A DNA stretch of 64,000 nt from Phycisphaerales bacterium (GTDB lineage Bacteria > Planctomycetota > Phycisphaerae > Phycisphaerales > UBA5793). Within the stretch, counting starts at the first letter, position 1; each line of letters starts with the position of its first letter. Below are positions 25,861 to 34,718 of the stretch, piece by piece. The stretch covers positions 122,155-186,154 of the forward strand of contig JADZAS010000016.1 in the NCBI GenBank assembly GCA_020852515.1. Direction: 5' to 3'. The notes under the pieces were generated by a model that made no database searches, was not told the DNA's origin, and saw only the letters and a program-made list of their open reading frames with translations. The translations under genes were made by a program, and so were the position numbers.

Positions 25861-28800
25861 TTGACCGAACGCGACATCAGCGATGAACTGCGCCGGCTGT
25901 CGGAGCGGCTCGACCGCCTTGAGCGCCTGCTCGACCTTGACCCGATTGAGGTAGAGCGAAAGGCCGACATCGCAGCGCCAAACGAGCCGCTGCGTCCTGC
26001 GCCGGCGCCGCCGGCGATCGTCGCTCCCGCCCCGCCATCTCCCAAGCCCCCACCACCGCCGCCGACGCGGCCGGCGGTGACGTTCGAGCCCGTGGCGACG
26101 GCAAGCCTGGGCGCCCCTCCGCAGCGTACGGCGACCAACAAGCCGGCCGCGTACGCCGCCAAGGTCCAGCAGCGGCCGCATCGCGAGCCGACCAACAAGC
26201 GGGGCTCACTCGAAGTGGCGATCGGCGCAAAAGGGGCGGCGTGGATCGGCGCCCTGGTCATCGTGGTAGCCTGCGCGCTGTTCATCAAGGTCGCCTACGA
26301 CGCAGGATGGTTCACCGCCGTCAGCATCGCGACGCGTTGCGCCATCTCAGCGCTGTTCGGCGCCATCCTACTCGGCTGCGGCGAGTTCGCGCTGCGCAAG
26401 ATCGGTCGCGCCGCGTCCGTCGGCCTCTTCGGCGCAGGGCTCGGCACGCTCTACGTGACCACGCTTGTCGCGTTTCGCCTCGAAGTGCTCGGCTCGGCGG
26501 GGCTGACGCTCGTGCTGCTGGCCATGGTGGCGGCCATCGGGATCGGCACCGCGCTCCGCGCGCAAATGCTCAGCATCGGCGTGATCGCCATGATTGCCGG
26601 CTACGCAGCGCCGCTGCTCGTTCCCGGCGCGGGAGAGTTCCGCGCGGCTCTGCCCGGCTATCTCACGATGATGCTGCTCATCGGTTTGGGCTTGTCGGCG
26701 CTTCGACCGCGGCCGTTCCGTCCGCTGCGCATCGTGACCGTCGCCGCGCACGGCGCGCTGGCCACGCTCTGGCTCTTCAACGCGGGCTGGACCGGCGCCA
26801 TTCTCGAACTCTCGTTCATCACGGGCTGGTGGATGATGATCACCGGCGAGGCGGTCTGGGCCGCCATCCGCCGACAGTCGTCGCTGGGCAATCCCATCAT
26901 CAGCCTGTTCACCACGGCGTGGTACGCGATCTTCGGCTGCGTTCTTCTCACGACGACCACGACGCTGCCGGCTGGACTCACGGGCGCGTTCGCGGCAGGG
27001 GTGGGCGTGCTGGCCGCGGCCATCGCCATGCAGTTCGGACCAGGGATCGAGACGCTGCGCCGCCGGCCCGAGATTGCCATCGAAAAACTTGCCGCATCGC
27101 TGTGGGTCCAGGCAGGCAGCCTGCTGGTCGTCGCTGCGGCCCTGCAGTTCCGCGACTTCGGCATGACGATCGCCTGGCTGGTCATGGGCCTGGCGGCGAT
27201 CGAAGTCGGCCGGCACGTTCGGTCCGTCGCGCTGGATCGCTTCGGCCTGATCGTGGGCGCGCTGGGCGTGCTGCGCCTCATGTCCATCGACCTCTTTCGC
27301 GGCGCGGGCGTCCTGGCGTTCAACCTGGGCCCGATCGACGTTTCTCAATGGGGCCTGCTGGTGCTCGGCGCGCTGGCCGCGCTTCACCTCGCGGCGTGGC
27401 GGCTGCGGGAGACCGGAAGCCCGATGCGCCGGTGGACGTCGGGGGCACTGGTCGTCATCTCGGCCACGGTTTGGGTGCTGGCCATGCAGATCGATTATTT
27501 TGACGACGGCCTGATCGCGGCGGGCGCGTGGCTGCTCGGCGCCGCGGCACTCATCGCAGCCGGCGCTGCGGTGATTCGCCTGCCCTATCTCAGCACGGGC
27601 GTGTGCCTGGCTCTGCTGACGGTGCTGCGGCTGACGGCGGTGGACCTGCTGCAGAGCGGCAGCGGTGACAGCGCCTTCTCCGTGGGCAGCTTTGCCGTTT
27701 CGCAGTGGTCGGTTGTGGCGCTGTGCGCCATCGTCGTGCTCAACTTCGCCGCCTGGCTCGTGGAGCGGCGCGGCACGGTGCTGCCCTTTGCGGCGCCGAC
27801 GGTGCTCATTGCCATTGCCGCAGCGCTCTGGTTCATGGCCACCCAACTCGATCTGCGCGATTACGGCGTGCTCGTCACAGCAGCCTGGCTGGCCGGGGCG
27901 GTGGCGCTGCTTTGCGCTGGAGCCGCCGTCACGCGCTTGCCCTATCTCCAGGTGGGCGGCGTGATGGTCGCGGGCGCAGCGCTGCACTGGCTCGGCGTCG
28001 ATCTCATCGACCGCCGCTCGGAGTCGCTCGAAGACTGGATCGCCGTGTGGCCGGTGCTCAACGCCACCGCGGGAGTGGGCGTTCTCATCATGGCGGCCGG
28101 CGGCCTGCTCGCGTGGATCGATCGGCGCCGCCCGGGCGGCGCGCCCGGCGGCGGCCGCGGAATCTCGGAGCCGGTCCTGTATGGGATCGGTCTGATGCTG
28201 ATGATCCTGCTCAGTTTCGAGATTGACCGCGCCGTGGCCATCTATGAGCACGGCCAAGGGGAAGCGATGCGTGAGCGATGGGCGCCCGGGCAGTTGCTCG
28301 CACTGTGGCTGACGCTGCTTTGGGGTTTGACGGGAGTGTTCACGGCGGTATTCGGCGCGCGCAGCCGGCGGGCGGGCGTGATGTGGACCGGCGCCTGGGC
28401 GGCGGCGCTGTGCTGCGCGGCGTGGCTCGTGGTGGACACTCTCTACTTCCGCTTTGCCGTTGGCGGGGGGCGCGCGGCCGTCGTGTTCAACCTGCAGTTC
28501 TTCGTGGGCCTGCTGCTGGCGATCAGCCTTGGCGTCGGCGTGCGCCTCATGGGCTACCGCCGCGGCGAGGGCCGATTCAGCAATGCCATCGATGCGCGCG
28601 GTGATTTTCTCAACGTGGCGCTGGCGCTCATTGCCGCGATCGGCTTGTGGCTGGGCTCGCTGGAGATTGACCGCTTCTTCAATCCAGAGACCTCGGCTCT
28701 GGCCAATGCCGCCATGGCGCGGCTGACCGGACTGAGCATCTACTGGGGCGTGTATGGCATCGCACTCGTCGTGAACGGCTTTGCCTGGCGCATCGCCGAG

Positions 28801-29010
28801 AGTCGATACGCCGGCCTGGCGCTGCTGGTCATCACGCTCATCAAGGTCGTGGCGGTTGACATGAGCGACGTGCAGTACATCTACCGCGTCGCGTCGTTCA
28901 TGAGCATTGGCGTGCTTTTCGTGCTCACTTCGATCGCCTATGCCAAGATGTCCCCCCGCCTGCTCGGGAACGCGGCAGGCGACGCCAAGCCGGACCCGGA
29001 AGCGCCGTGA
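25861..29010 (+). CDS. DUF2339 polytopic membrane protein
   Basis: The 1049-residue product begins with a cytoplasmic coiled coil (RDISDELRRLSERLDRLERLL) and a Pro/Ala-rich linker. From about residue 120 it is almost entirely hydrophobic, with roughly 25 predicted transmembrane segments. This is the layout of DUF2339 predicted membrane proteins, whose function is unknown. Repeated segments (SQWGLLVLGALAALHLAAW and SQWSVVALCAIVVLNFAAW) indicate internal duplication. It starts with TTG; AGGG lies just upstream and no better in-frame start is visible. Confidence 0.82.
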   Translation: MTERDISDELRRLSERLDRLERLLDLDPIEVERKADIAAPNEPLRPAPAPPAIVAPAPPSPKPPPPPPTRPAVTFEPVATASLGAPPQRTATNKPAAYAAKVQQRPHREPTNKRGSLEVAIGAKGAAWIGALVIVVACALFIKVAYDAGWFTAVSIATRCAISALFGAILLGCGEFALRKIGRAASVGLFGAGLGTLYVTTLVAFRLEVLGSAGLTLVLLAMVAAIGIGTALRAQMLSIGVIAMIAGYAAPLLVPGAGEFRAALPGYLTMMLLIGLGLSALRPRPFRPLRIVTVAAHGALATLWLFNAGWTGAILELSFITGWWMMITGEAVWAAIRRQSSLGNPIISLFTTAWYAIFGCVLLTTTTTLPAGLTGAFAAGVGVLAAAIAMQFGPGIETLRRRPEIAIEKLAASLWVQAGSLLVVAAALQFRDFGMTIAWLVMGLAAIEVGRHVRSVALDRFGLIVGALGVLRLMSIDLFRGAGVLAFNLGPIDVSQWGLLVLGALAALHLAAWRLRETGSPMRRWTSGALVVISATVWVLAMQIDYFDDGLIAAGAWLLGAAALIAAGAAVIRLPYLSTGVCLALLTVLRLTAVDLLQSGSGDSAFSVGSFAVSQWSVVALCAIVVLNFAAWLVERRGTVLPFAAPTVLIAIAAALWFMATQLDLRDYGVLVTAAWLAGAVALLCAGAAVTRLPYLQVGGVMVAGAALHWLGVDLIDRRSESLEDWIAVWPVLNATAGVGVLIMAAGGLLAWIDRRRPGGAPGGGRGISEPVLYGIGLMLMILLSFEIDRAVAIYEHGQGEAMRERWAPGQLLALWLTLLWGLTGVFTAVFGARSRRAGVMWTGAWAAALCCAAWLVVDTLYFRFAVGGGRAAVVFNLQFFVGLLLAISLGVGVRLMGYRRGEGRFSNAIDARGDFLNVALALIAAIGLWLGSLEIDRFFNPETSALANAAMARLTGLSIYWGVYGIALVVNGFAWRIAESRYAGLALLVITLIKVVAVDMSDVQYIYRVASFMSIGVLFVLTSIAYAKMSPRLLGNAAGDAKPDPEAP

Positions 29011-29105
29011 ACCGTTCCATCCGGGACGGATTCTCCGATCCTTTGTGCCGCAAAGTGTCGAAGTAAGCGGGGCTGGGGAGATTCTGCTCGCGTGGAGAGC
29101 GATCG

Positions 29106-30272
29106 TTGTCCCCTTGCCCGCGTACCCACTTTCGCTTCAGACGCATCGGCCAGCTGCTGGTGGCGGCGATGCTGCCCTTGCCGATGCGCGCGGGCCTCGG
29201 TCAGTCGCTTGAACTCGGAAGCGACATCCCCTCGTCATTGAAGGGCCAAGTCAGCATCGAGCACCCGCAGGGCGAGCCGTCTCGACTGCACGTCAACGCG
29301 CGCCTGCGCGGCTCGGCGCCGCATGGCGTGGCGTCGTTGCCGTTCGAGTGGCGCGACGGGCGCATCGTGTTGACGAATGTGACTGTTCTGGAGCCGACAG
29401 CGCCCGGCGCCGAGCACTCCCTCGATTTGCTGCTCGACACGACCGCCCAGGGCTCGCTGCTGCTGTCCGAAGGCAACGCCGCCGCGTGCCGGGCGTGGAT
29501 GTCGGCCGAGATCGGGCTGCAGCGCACCTGCAGTGTGCTGGGGCCCGCCGAGTTCCTCTCCGGCGCGCTTGGGGGGCTGCGTCTGGGTGGAGTGTCGATG
29601 GAGCCGGTGCCGATCCGCGCCGTCACGGGTGAGACCATGCCGCGACTGGGCATCGACGCGATCGCGGCGTTCGAAGGCATGATCATCGACTGGCCGCGCC
29701 GCCGGTTGCTGCTGGTGGTCCGCCGCACACTCTACTCGGCTGATTCACCGCCTTCGCGGGCCGCGATCGATACGCTGGCGGCGAGTGCGCACTGGACGAG
29801 CACGCCGCTGCGCCTGGGCGCCACTGCGGATTCGATCGAGAGTCTGCGGCACGTGTTCATCATCTCGCGCGGCATGTGGCCGCGCATCACTATCCGAGTT
29901 GGCGACCGGGAGTACTCCGCTCTGGTGAGCACGGGCTACGCCGGCGACGTGTGGCTGAGCCAAGGCGTGCAGTGGCCGCTTGTCGGCGGCGAAGCACTGA
30001 CGTCACCGCCGGAAAGCGCAGAGCCGACACCGCTGCAAAGGCGGAAGCTCGCAGCGCCTCTCGCCATCGGTGATCGATCATTCCACGATGTGCAAGTCGA
30101 GATGAACTGGCAGCCGCCTGTTGAGATGGCCGATGTGCGCGTGGATGCGATCATTGGCGTGGGGCTGCTCAGCCGCGCGCCGGTCTGGCTCGACTTCGAC
30201 GCCGAAGTGCTGCGGGTATGGACCGGCGGAGAAACGGTGGCGGCCTTCGCCGGCGCTCGCCCCTCAGAATGA
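29106..30272 (+). CDS. Secreted two-lobed pepsin/retropepsin-like protein
   Basis: The 388-residue product starts with TTG behind GGAGAG and has a signal peptide (about 1-32). Two aspartic-protease-like lobes can be read. The first has LLLDTTAQGSLLL followed later by LGIDAIAAFEGMIIDW; the second has ALVSTGYAGDVWL followed by DAIIGVGLLSRAPVWLDF. The usual catalytic D-T-G is D-T-T in lobe one and S-T-G in lobe two. One catalytic Asp thus seems to be lost, so the protein may bind peptides without cleaving them, or act by dimerisation. The family call is by motif only. Confidence 0.6.
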   Translation: MSPCPRTHFRFRRIGQLLVAAMLPLPMRAGLGQSLELGSDIPSSLKGQVSIEHPQGEPSRLHVNARLRGSAPHGVASLPFEWRDGRIVLTNVTVLEPTAPGAEHSLDLLLDTTAQGSLLLSEGNAAACRAWMSAEIGLQRTCSVLGPAEFLSGALGGLRLGGVSMEPVPIRAVTGETMPRLGIDAIAAFEGMIIDWPRRRLLLVVRRTLYSADSPPSRAAIDTLAASAHWTSTPLRLGATADSIESLRHVFIISRGMWPRITIRVGDREYSALVSTGYAGDVWLSQGVQWPLVGGEALTSPPESAEPTPLQRRKLAAPLAIGDRSFHDVQVEMNWQPPVEMADVRVDAIIGVGLLSRAPVWLDFDAEVLRVWTGGETVAAFAGARPSE

Positions 30273-30288
30273 TCGGCTGGAAGAAAGA

Positions 30289-30317
30289 GCGGCCCCGCAT
30301 CGAACGTGCGGGGCCGC
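30289..30317. terminator. Bidirectional terminator hairpin
   Basis: GCGGCCCCGCA (30289-30299) pairs perfectly with TGCGGGGCCGC (30307-30317) around a seven-base loop, between the convergent genes ending at 30272 and 30352. On the minus strand a CTTTCTTCC tract follows. Confidence 0.65.
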
Positions 30318-30351
30318 GACTGTTGGAACGAGATGGAACCGACTCGATGCG

Positions 30352-31374
30352 TTACGGGATCTGCGCGACGTTGCTCGTGTTGCAGGATCCCGCTTCAACC
30401 AGTTGCAGGTAGTGGCCGCAGGCGGCCGTTCCGGCGCGTCCGTTGACGGAGCCCGACCCGCTGCCTGTGCCGACGGTGTTGACGAGTTGCACGCTGCCCT
30501 GCACGCCCAGCATCGTGCCCGCGCACGGCCCGCCGGGGATGATGGTGCTGCCTTGGTTCTGTCCGAAGACGATACCCTGCTGCACGCTGGGCGTTGCGTT
30601 GTTCCAGGAGAGGGTCAGGGTGCCGGGGCAGGCCCCGGAAATGCGGAGCGTGTAGCGACCCGCGCCGCCGGTGACGGCTGCGAGGCCGTCGTGCGCGCCC
30701 AGGCCCGAAAGGCGGAGCGTGCGCGCGTAGCCGTTGTTGGGATCGATGCTGTAGAGGTTGCCGCTCCAGTCGATGAGCCAGTACAGGCCGGTGTCATCGT
30801 CGTAGGCCATTCCGCAGTTGTTGAAGAAGGCGCCGTCGTGGAGCAGCGTGGTGCTTGCGTTGCTCGGGTTGACGGAATAGAGATCCCCGGGGCCAGCGAA
30901 CGCGGCGACGATCAACTGCTGATTCGGGTCGTACGTCATCGCGTCCATGCCGATGCTGGTGGGCCCGATGACCGAGAGTTGAGCCGTGCTGAGGTTGATC
31001 TCGCAGAATCGGAAGTTGCGAGTGGATTCGCCGCAGTACATCTTGCCGCCATTGGGGTCGTAGACGAGGCTGAACATGTCGGGCGAGCCGTGCGTGCCGA
31101 CGAACGCGGCGCTGCCGTTGTTGAGATCGACCGTGTACAGCCCGGTGCCGGCGAAGCCCTGCACCATGTACATCTTGCCCGAATTCGGGTCGTAGCCGAG
31201 ATCGCCGAAGTCGAACGCCACGCCCAGCGGACCGATGTCCGTGAACGTCAGCGACTGCGTGTCGAGCGCGCGAAGCATGTCATCGCCGGTGCGGATCGTG
31301 TACAGCGTGCCGGCCTGCGCGATGCCGGCTGCGAGCCCGAGACAAGCCGAAGCCAATCCCATTCTGAGTTTCAT
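30352..31374 (-). CDS. Secreted beta-propeller-like protein with shared Cys-rich C-terminal module
   Basis: The 340-residue product starts at ATG 31374 behind GGAGGAAG and has a signal peptide (about 1-20, ending AQAG). Residues about 25-235 consist of repeated units such as YDPNSGKMYMVQG, YDPNGGKMYCGES and YDPNQQLIVAAF, as in YVTN-type or DUF4394-like propellers. The last 100 residues match the end of the 4109-6013 protein closely, with all four cysteines conserved and ending TSNVAQIP. It has a well-formed promoter of its own. No catalytic residue is apparent; a binding or surface-structural role is likely. Confidence 0.78.
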   Translation of the reverse strand: MKLRMGLASACLGLAAGIAQAGTLYTIRTGDDMLRALDTQSLTFTDIGPLGVAFDFGDLGYDPNSGKMYMVQGFAGTGLYTVDLNNGSAAFVGTHGSPDMFSLVYDPNGGKMYCGESTRNFRFCEINLSTAQLSVIGPTSIGMDAMTYDPNQQLIVAAFAGPGDLYSVNPSNASTTLLHDGAFFNNCGMAYDDDTGLYWLIDWSGNLYSIDPNNGYARTLRLSGLGAHDGLAAVTGGAGRYTLRISGACPGTLTLSWNNATPSVQQGIVFGQNQGSTIIPGGPCAGTMLGVQGSVQLVNTVGTGSGSGSVNGRAGTAACGHYLQLVEAGSCNTSNVAQIP

Positions 31375-31474
31375 GTCTTCCTCCACTTCGTTGAATGATG
31401 CGACCGCACGGCCTGTGACGCCACAGTGGCCGTGCGCCAGGTTCAGCGGGCCGCGCCCGATGGCCAGGTTCAGC

Positions 31475-31503
31475 AGTATGACGCGCCGGGGCGGACTTGT
31501 CAA
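31475..31503 (-). promoter_or_regulatory. Sigma-70-type promoter for the 31374 gene
   Basis: Read on the minus strand, a perfect TTGACA (31503-31498) is followed after exactly 17 bases by CATACT (31480-31475). The start codon lies about 100 bases downstream. This is the best promoter in the window and shows that housekeeping promoters here can use CATACT/TATACT as -10. Confidence 0.65.
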
Positions 31504-31539
31504 TGGCTCAACCACCCTGAATCGACCTGAATGCGGATA

Positions 31540-33201
31540 TCAGCCGGTCGGCATGAGCGGCTGGGGCTTGTCTACCTCCAGCCGCAGCGGCAGCAGCAAG
31601 CTGAACGTCGAGCCCGCGCCCAGTTCGCTGGCGACCGACACCGAGCCGCCCAGCAGCGCCGCCAGCTCGCGGCAGATGGCTAGTCCCAGCCCCGTGCCCG
31701 CATGACGGCGGGTGTGGCTCGCGTCCACCTGGCGGAATTTCTCGAAGATGATCTGCTGATCCTCCGGGCTGATGCCCGGTCCGGTGTCGCTCACCGACAC
31801 CCGCACCTGGTCGCCGGCTTCGGCGGTGCGCAGCCGCTCGGCGCTCAGCGTGATGCGCCCGCCGGGTGGCGTGAACTTCACCGCGTTGGAAAGAAAGTTG
31901 AAGATGATCTGCTGGAACCGGCCGGGGTCGGTTTCAACCGGCGGAAGCAGCGCGCTGACCTGCACGACGAGTTCGATGCCCTTGCGCTCCGCTTGCGGCC
32001 GCACGAGCGTCATCAGCCCTTCGCAGACGTCGGCTACGCTGGTCTGCTCAACCGCGACTTCGAGCCGGCCGGCTTCGATCTTGGCCAGGTCAAGCAGGTC
32101 GTTGATGAGTTCGAGCAGGCTGCGCCCGGAGGTCATGATGTTGTGCACGTAGCGCAGGCGCTTCTCGCGCCGCGGCGCCTCATCGGGCTGCTCAGACTCG
32201 TCGTCGAGTTCCTTGATCACCTCGGCAAAGCCGAGGATCGAACTGAGCGGCGTGCGCAACTCGTGCGAGACGTTGGCGAGGAACTCCGACTTGAGGCGGT
32301 TGGACTGCTCAAGGAAGACGTTGGACGCGGCCAGTTCGTTGAGTTTGAGATCCAGGCTCTTGTTGATCTGGCGCAACTGGTCCTGGCTGCTCTTGAGATT
32401 GGCGAGCATCAGGTTGAACGTCTCGGAGAGTTCCTCGAATTCGTCGCCGGTGCGGATGTCCGAGCGGATGTTGAGTTCGCCCTTGGAAACGCGCTCGGCC
32501 GTCTCGCGCAGTACGCGTACGGGCGAGAGGATGATGCGCGTCGTGATGAGGTAGAACACGCCAAAGGCCAGCGCGCCGGCCATCACGCCCGAGCCGAGGA
32601 TGTAGGCGCGGTTAACGAACACTTCGCGCACCGCCGAGTGGGCATCGCGATCGATGACCAGCAGCCCGACGGGCGGGTTGGGCTCTGGCGCGGCGGCGAC
32701 CGTTTGCGCCACGGCCGATGTGGCCGCTTCAGGCAGCGCGACATTCTGCACATCCTCGGCGCGCAGCACTCGCGCGTATCGATAGCGGATCGGGCCGTCG
32801 CTCTGCCGGTCCACGCGCTTGTACTCATCTGATTCGGCAGCGGCTGCGGCCGCATTGGCCAGGAACGCGTCGCCCTGCACGGCTCCCGTCTCGATGTCAC
32901 CCAGCGGCACGAAGCGGATGCTCAGCGCCGCGTCGGGCGGCTCGCTGGCCTGCCCGGCAGTTTGCGGCGGCAGCAGCGGCGCATCCAGCGGCGGTGCGAC
33001 CACTTCAGCCAGTTGCAAGAGGCCGTCGCTCCAGCCGTCGGCGAGTTGGCTGGCCACTTCGAACTGCCCCTCATCCACCATCTCCTGCATGCGGATCCAC
33101 GGCACGCTCAGCGCCGCGGTGAGAATGAGCACCACCGCCAGGCCGAAGAGCAGTTGGCACTTGTTCGCAAGCGAGAGTCCGGAGGATCGGAAGGTGGCCA
33201 T
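31540..33201 (-). CDS. Membrane sensor histidine kinase with HAMP domain
   Basis: The 553-residue product has two transmembrane helices (about 17-36 and 200-222) around a periplasmic sensor region. A HAMP domain (about 223-275) follows, then a coiled coil, the HisKA domain with phosphorylation site VSHELRTPL (His313), and a HATPase domain with N-box FLSNAVKF, VSDTGPGIS and GTGLGLAI. It should be active. No response regulator gene is adjacent, so the partner is elsewhere. ATG 33201 lies seven bases after the rsfS stop, so the two genes form an operon. The sensor part is rich in Ala and Pro and has no recognisable ligand-binding fold. Confidence 0.92.
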   Translation of the reverse strand: MATFRSSGLSLANKCQLLFGLAVVLILTAALSVPWIRMQEMVDEGQFEVASQLADGWSDGLLQLAEVVAPPLDAPLLPPQTAGQASEPPDAALSIRFVPLGDIETGAVQGDAFLANAAAAAAESDEYKRVDRQSDGPIRYRYARVLRAEDVQNVALPEAATSAVAQTVAAAPEPNPPVGLLVIDRDAHSAVREVFVNRAYILGSGVMAGALAFGVFYLITTRIILSPVRVLRETAERVSKGELNIRSDIRTGDEFEELSETFNLMLANLKSSQDQLRQINKSLDLKLNELAASNVFLEQSNRLKSEFLANVSHELRTPLSSILGFAEVIKELDDESEQPDEAPRREKRLRYVHNIMTSGRSLLELINDLLDLAKIEAGRLEVAVEQTSVADVCEGLMTLVRPQAERKGIELVVQVSALLPPVETDPGRFQQIIFNFLSNAVKFTPPGGRITLSAERLRTAEAGDQVRVSVSDTGPGISPEDQQIIFEKFRQVDASHTRRHAGTGLGLAICRELAALLGGSVSVASELGAGSTFSLLLPLRLEVDKPQPLMPTG

Positions 33202-33208
33202 CAGTAGT

Positions 33209-33613
33209 TCAGCCCGAATCGCCTCCGGCCGGGGCCTTGCCATTGCGCTTCCACGGCACAGCCTGGGCGTCCATCCAGAGGTGATCGAGATCGTAGAACG
33301 CCCGGGCGTTGGGCTCGAAGAGATGGATTGTCACATCTACGAAATCCACCACCGTCCAGGTGGACGACCGCTCCCGATTCATGCGAAAGAGCGGGTGGCC
33401 CGAGGATTCGCCCAGTTCGACGACATCTTCGCTGACGGACGCCATCTGCCGGTCAGAGGTGCCGGTGGCGATGACCACGAAACTCGTCACCTGACTCAGA
33501 CCCCGCACATCCAGGGCCACGACATCTTCGCACTTCGTGTCTGCGAGCAGCCGGGCCGCCTCGATGGCAAAGTGGCGGGCGTCGGTGGCTGCTGCGTTGG
33601 TTGGACTACTCAT
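33209..33613 (-). CDS. rsfS: Ribosomal silencing factor RsfS
   Basis: The 134-residue product matches the RsfS/Iojap family (DUF143): EDVVALDVRGLSQVTSFVV, ATGTSDRQ and the C-terminal VVDFVDVTIHLFEPNARAFYDL, where the family usually ends with a DLE-W element. It binds ribosomal protein L14 and prevents subunit joining when nutrients are short. ATG 33613 is taken as start because the family similarity begins about ten residues later. It is the first gene of an operon with the histidine kinase, and divergent from the BtuF-like gene. Confidence 0.92.
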   Translation of the reverse strand: MSSPTNAAATDARHFAIEAARLLADTKCEDVVALDVRGLSQVTSFVVIATGTSDRQMASVSEDVVELGESSGHPLFRMNRERSSTWTVVDFVDVTIHLFEPNARAFYDLDHLWMDAQAVPWKRNGKAPAGGDSG

Positions 33614-33623
33614 TCGGCTCTCA

Positions 33624-34718
33624 TTGCTCCCAGATTCTCCTCTCCGCATCAGCGGCAATCAGCAAACGATACCACCATTTGCCGGATGGGGCAGCACTTC
33701 ATTACCGATTCCCCGGCGAGATTCTTGCCCGCAGGCCGCGAGCGTACGATCCATCGCCATTTTTGCCGCCAATGCACGCCATCCTGTCTCACGGGAACAT
33801 CGGCTCAGGACCGCCGCGGGCTGGATCATCGCCATCCTCGCGGGCCTGGCCGGCTGCTCGCGCTCCAATCCGCCTGCCCCGACTCCCCGGCAGATGTGCA
33901 TCGTCTGTCTCAGCCCGGCGGTGACGGACCTGCTGCTGGCTCTGGATCTGGGCGACCGCATCGTGGGCCGAGATTCGTGGGAGGAGCAGTTGCCCGATTC
34001 GGTGCCGCGCGTCGGCGATCTGACGAGCATCGATCTCGAGGCCCTGATTGAGTTGCAGCCGACCGACGTGGTGCTGCAGGCGGCGCGCCAGGGCGCACCG
34101 GCGCGAATCGAGGAGATCGCCCGGCAGCGCGGCTGGAATCTCATCAACCTCCAGATTGACGGCGTGGCCGATATCGAGCACGCCGTTCGCGACCTCGCGG
34201 CCGGACTCTCGTTCACCGCTGAGCGCGACTCGCGCGCGGCCGTCGCCGCGCGCGGCGAGGCGCTCATTGCGGAGATGCGCGCAGCGCTCGAGCCCATGCC
34301 GCGCGAGGTGGCCGACCGCCTCGGGCCGATCATGGTGCTCTACTTCACGGATCCGCCGTCCGCGTACGGGCCGGGGAGCTACATCGGCGACATTCTCGAA
34401 TCGCTCGGCGCGCAAAACGCGCTGTCGGGCGGCGCCTGGCAGGAAATCGATCTCGAGCGCGTCGTCGCGGCTCAGCCCTGGGCGCTGATCATTGCCAAGC
34501 CGGGCGCGGACGATTGGACAGCCGCCCATCCGGAGAGTGCGCTGGGTTCGGTCGCTCGACTGAATCTCGATTGCGTTCGCGCAGGTCGCCTGGCGGTGCT
34601 GCGCCATCCGCACTCGCAGTTGCCGGGGGCATCGGTCATCGGAGTGGCCGGCGAAATGCGCGGCATTCTTACGCGCCTCGCGGGACACCCGGACCAGCCG
34701 GAGCCGCCCGAGCCATGA
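33624..34718 (+). CDS. BtuF-like periplasmic substrate-binding lipoprotein
   Basis: The recognisable part has a lipoprotein signal (AAGWIIAILAGLAGCSRS) followed by the TroA/BtuF-type fold: IVCLSPAVTDLLLALDLGDRIVG near the front and DLEALIELQPTDVVL. It should capture a metal chelate such as cobalamin, haem or a siderophore for the two genes downstream. The start is uncertain. No ATG, GTG or TTG lies in frame just before the signal peptide; the nearest upstream options are TTG 33624 (used here) and ATG 33564, both leaving a long odd N-terminus, and the next ATG (33894) would remove the signal. A non-standard start or a sequencing error is possible. Its stop overlaps the permease start. Confidence 0.75.
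   Translation: MLPDSPLRISGNQQTIPPFAGWGSTSLPIPRRDSCPQAASVRSIAIFAANARHPVSREHRLRTAAGWIIAILAGLAGCSRSNPPAPTPRQMCIVCLSPAVTDLLLALDLGDRIVGRDSWEEQLPDSVPRVGDLTSIDLEALIELQPTDVVLQAARQGAPARIEEIARQRGWNLINLQIDGVADIEHAVRDLAAGLSFTAERDSRAAVAARGEALIAEMRAALEPMPREVADRLGPIMVLYFTDPPSAYGPGSYIGDILESLGAQNALSGGAWQEIDLERVVAAQPWALIIAKPGADDWTAAHPESALGSVARLNLDCVRAGRLAVLRHPHSQLPGASVIGVAGEMRGILTRLAGHPDQPEPPEP

Noticed and set aside
26368..28257. A 629-codon open frame opposite the DUF2339 gene
   Set aside because: The plus strand encodes a coherent series of transmembrane helices; the reverse frame gives a His/Arg/Gln-rich composition typical of the complement of hydrophobic codons.
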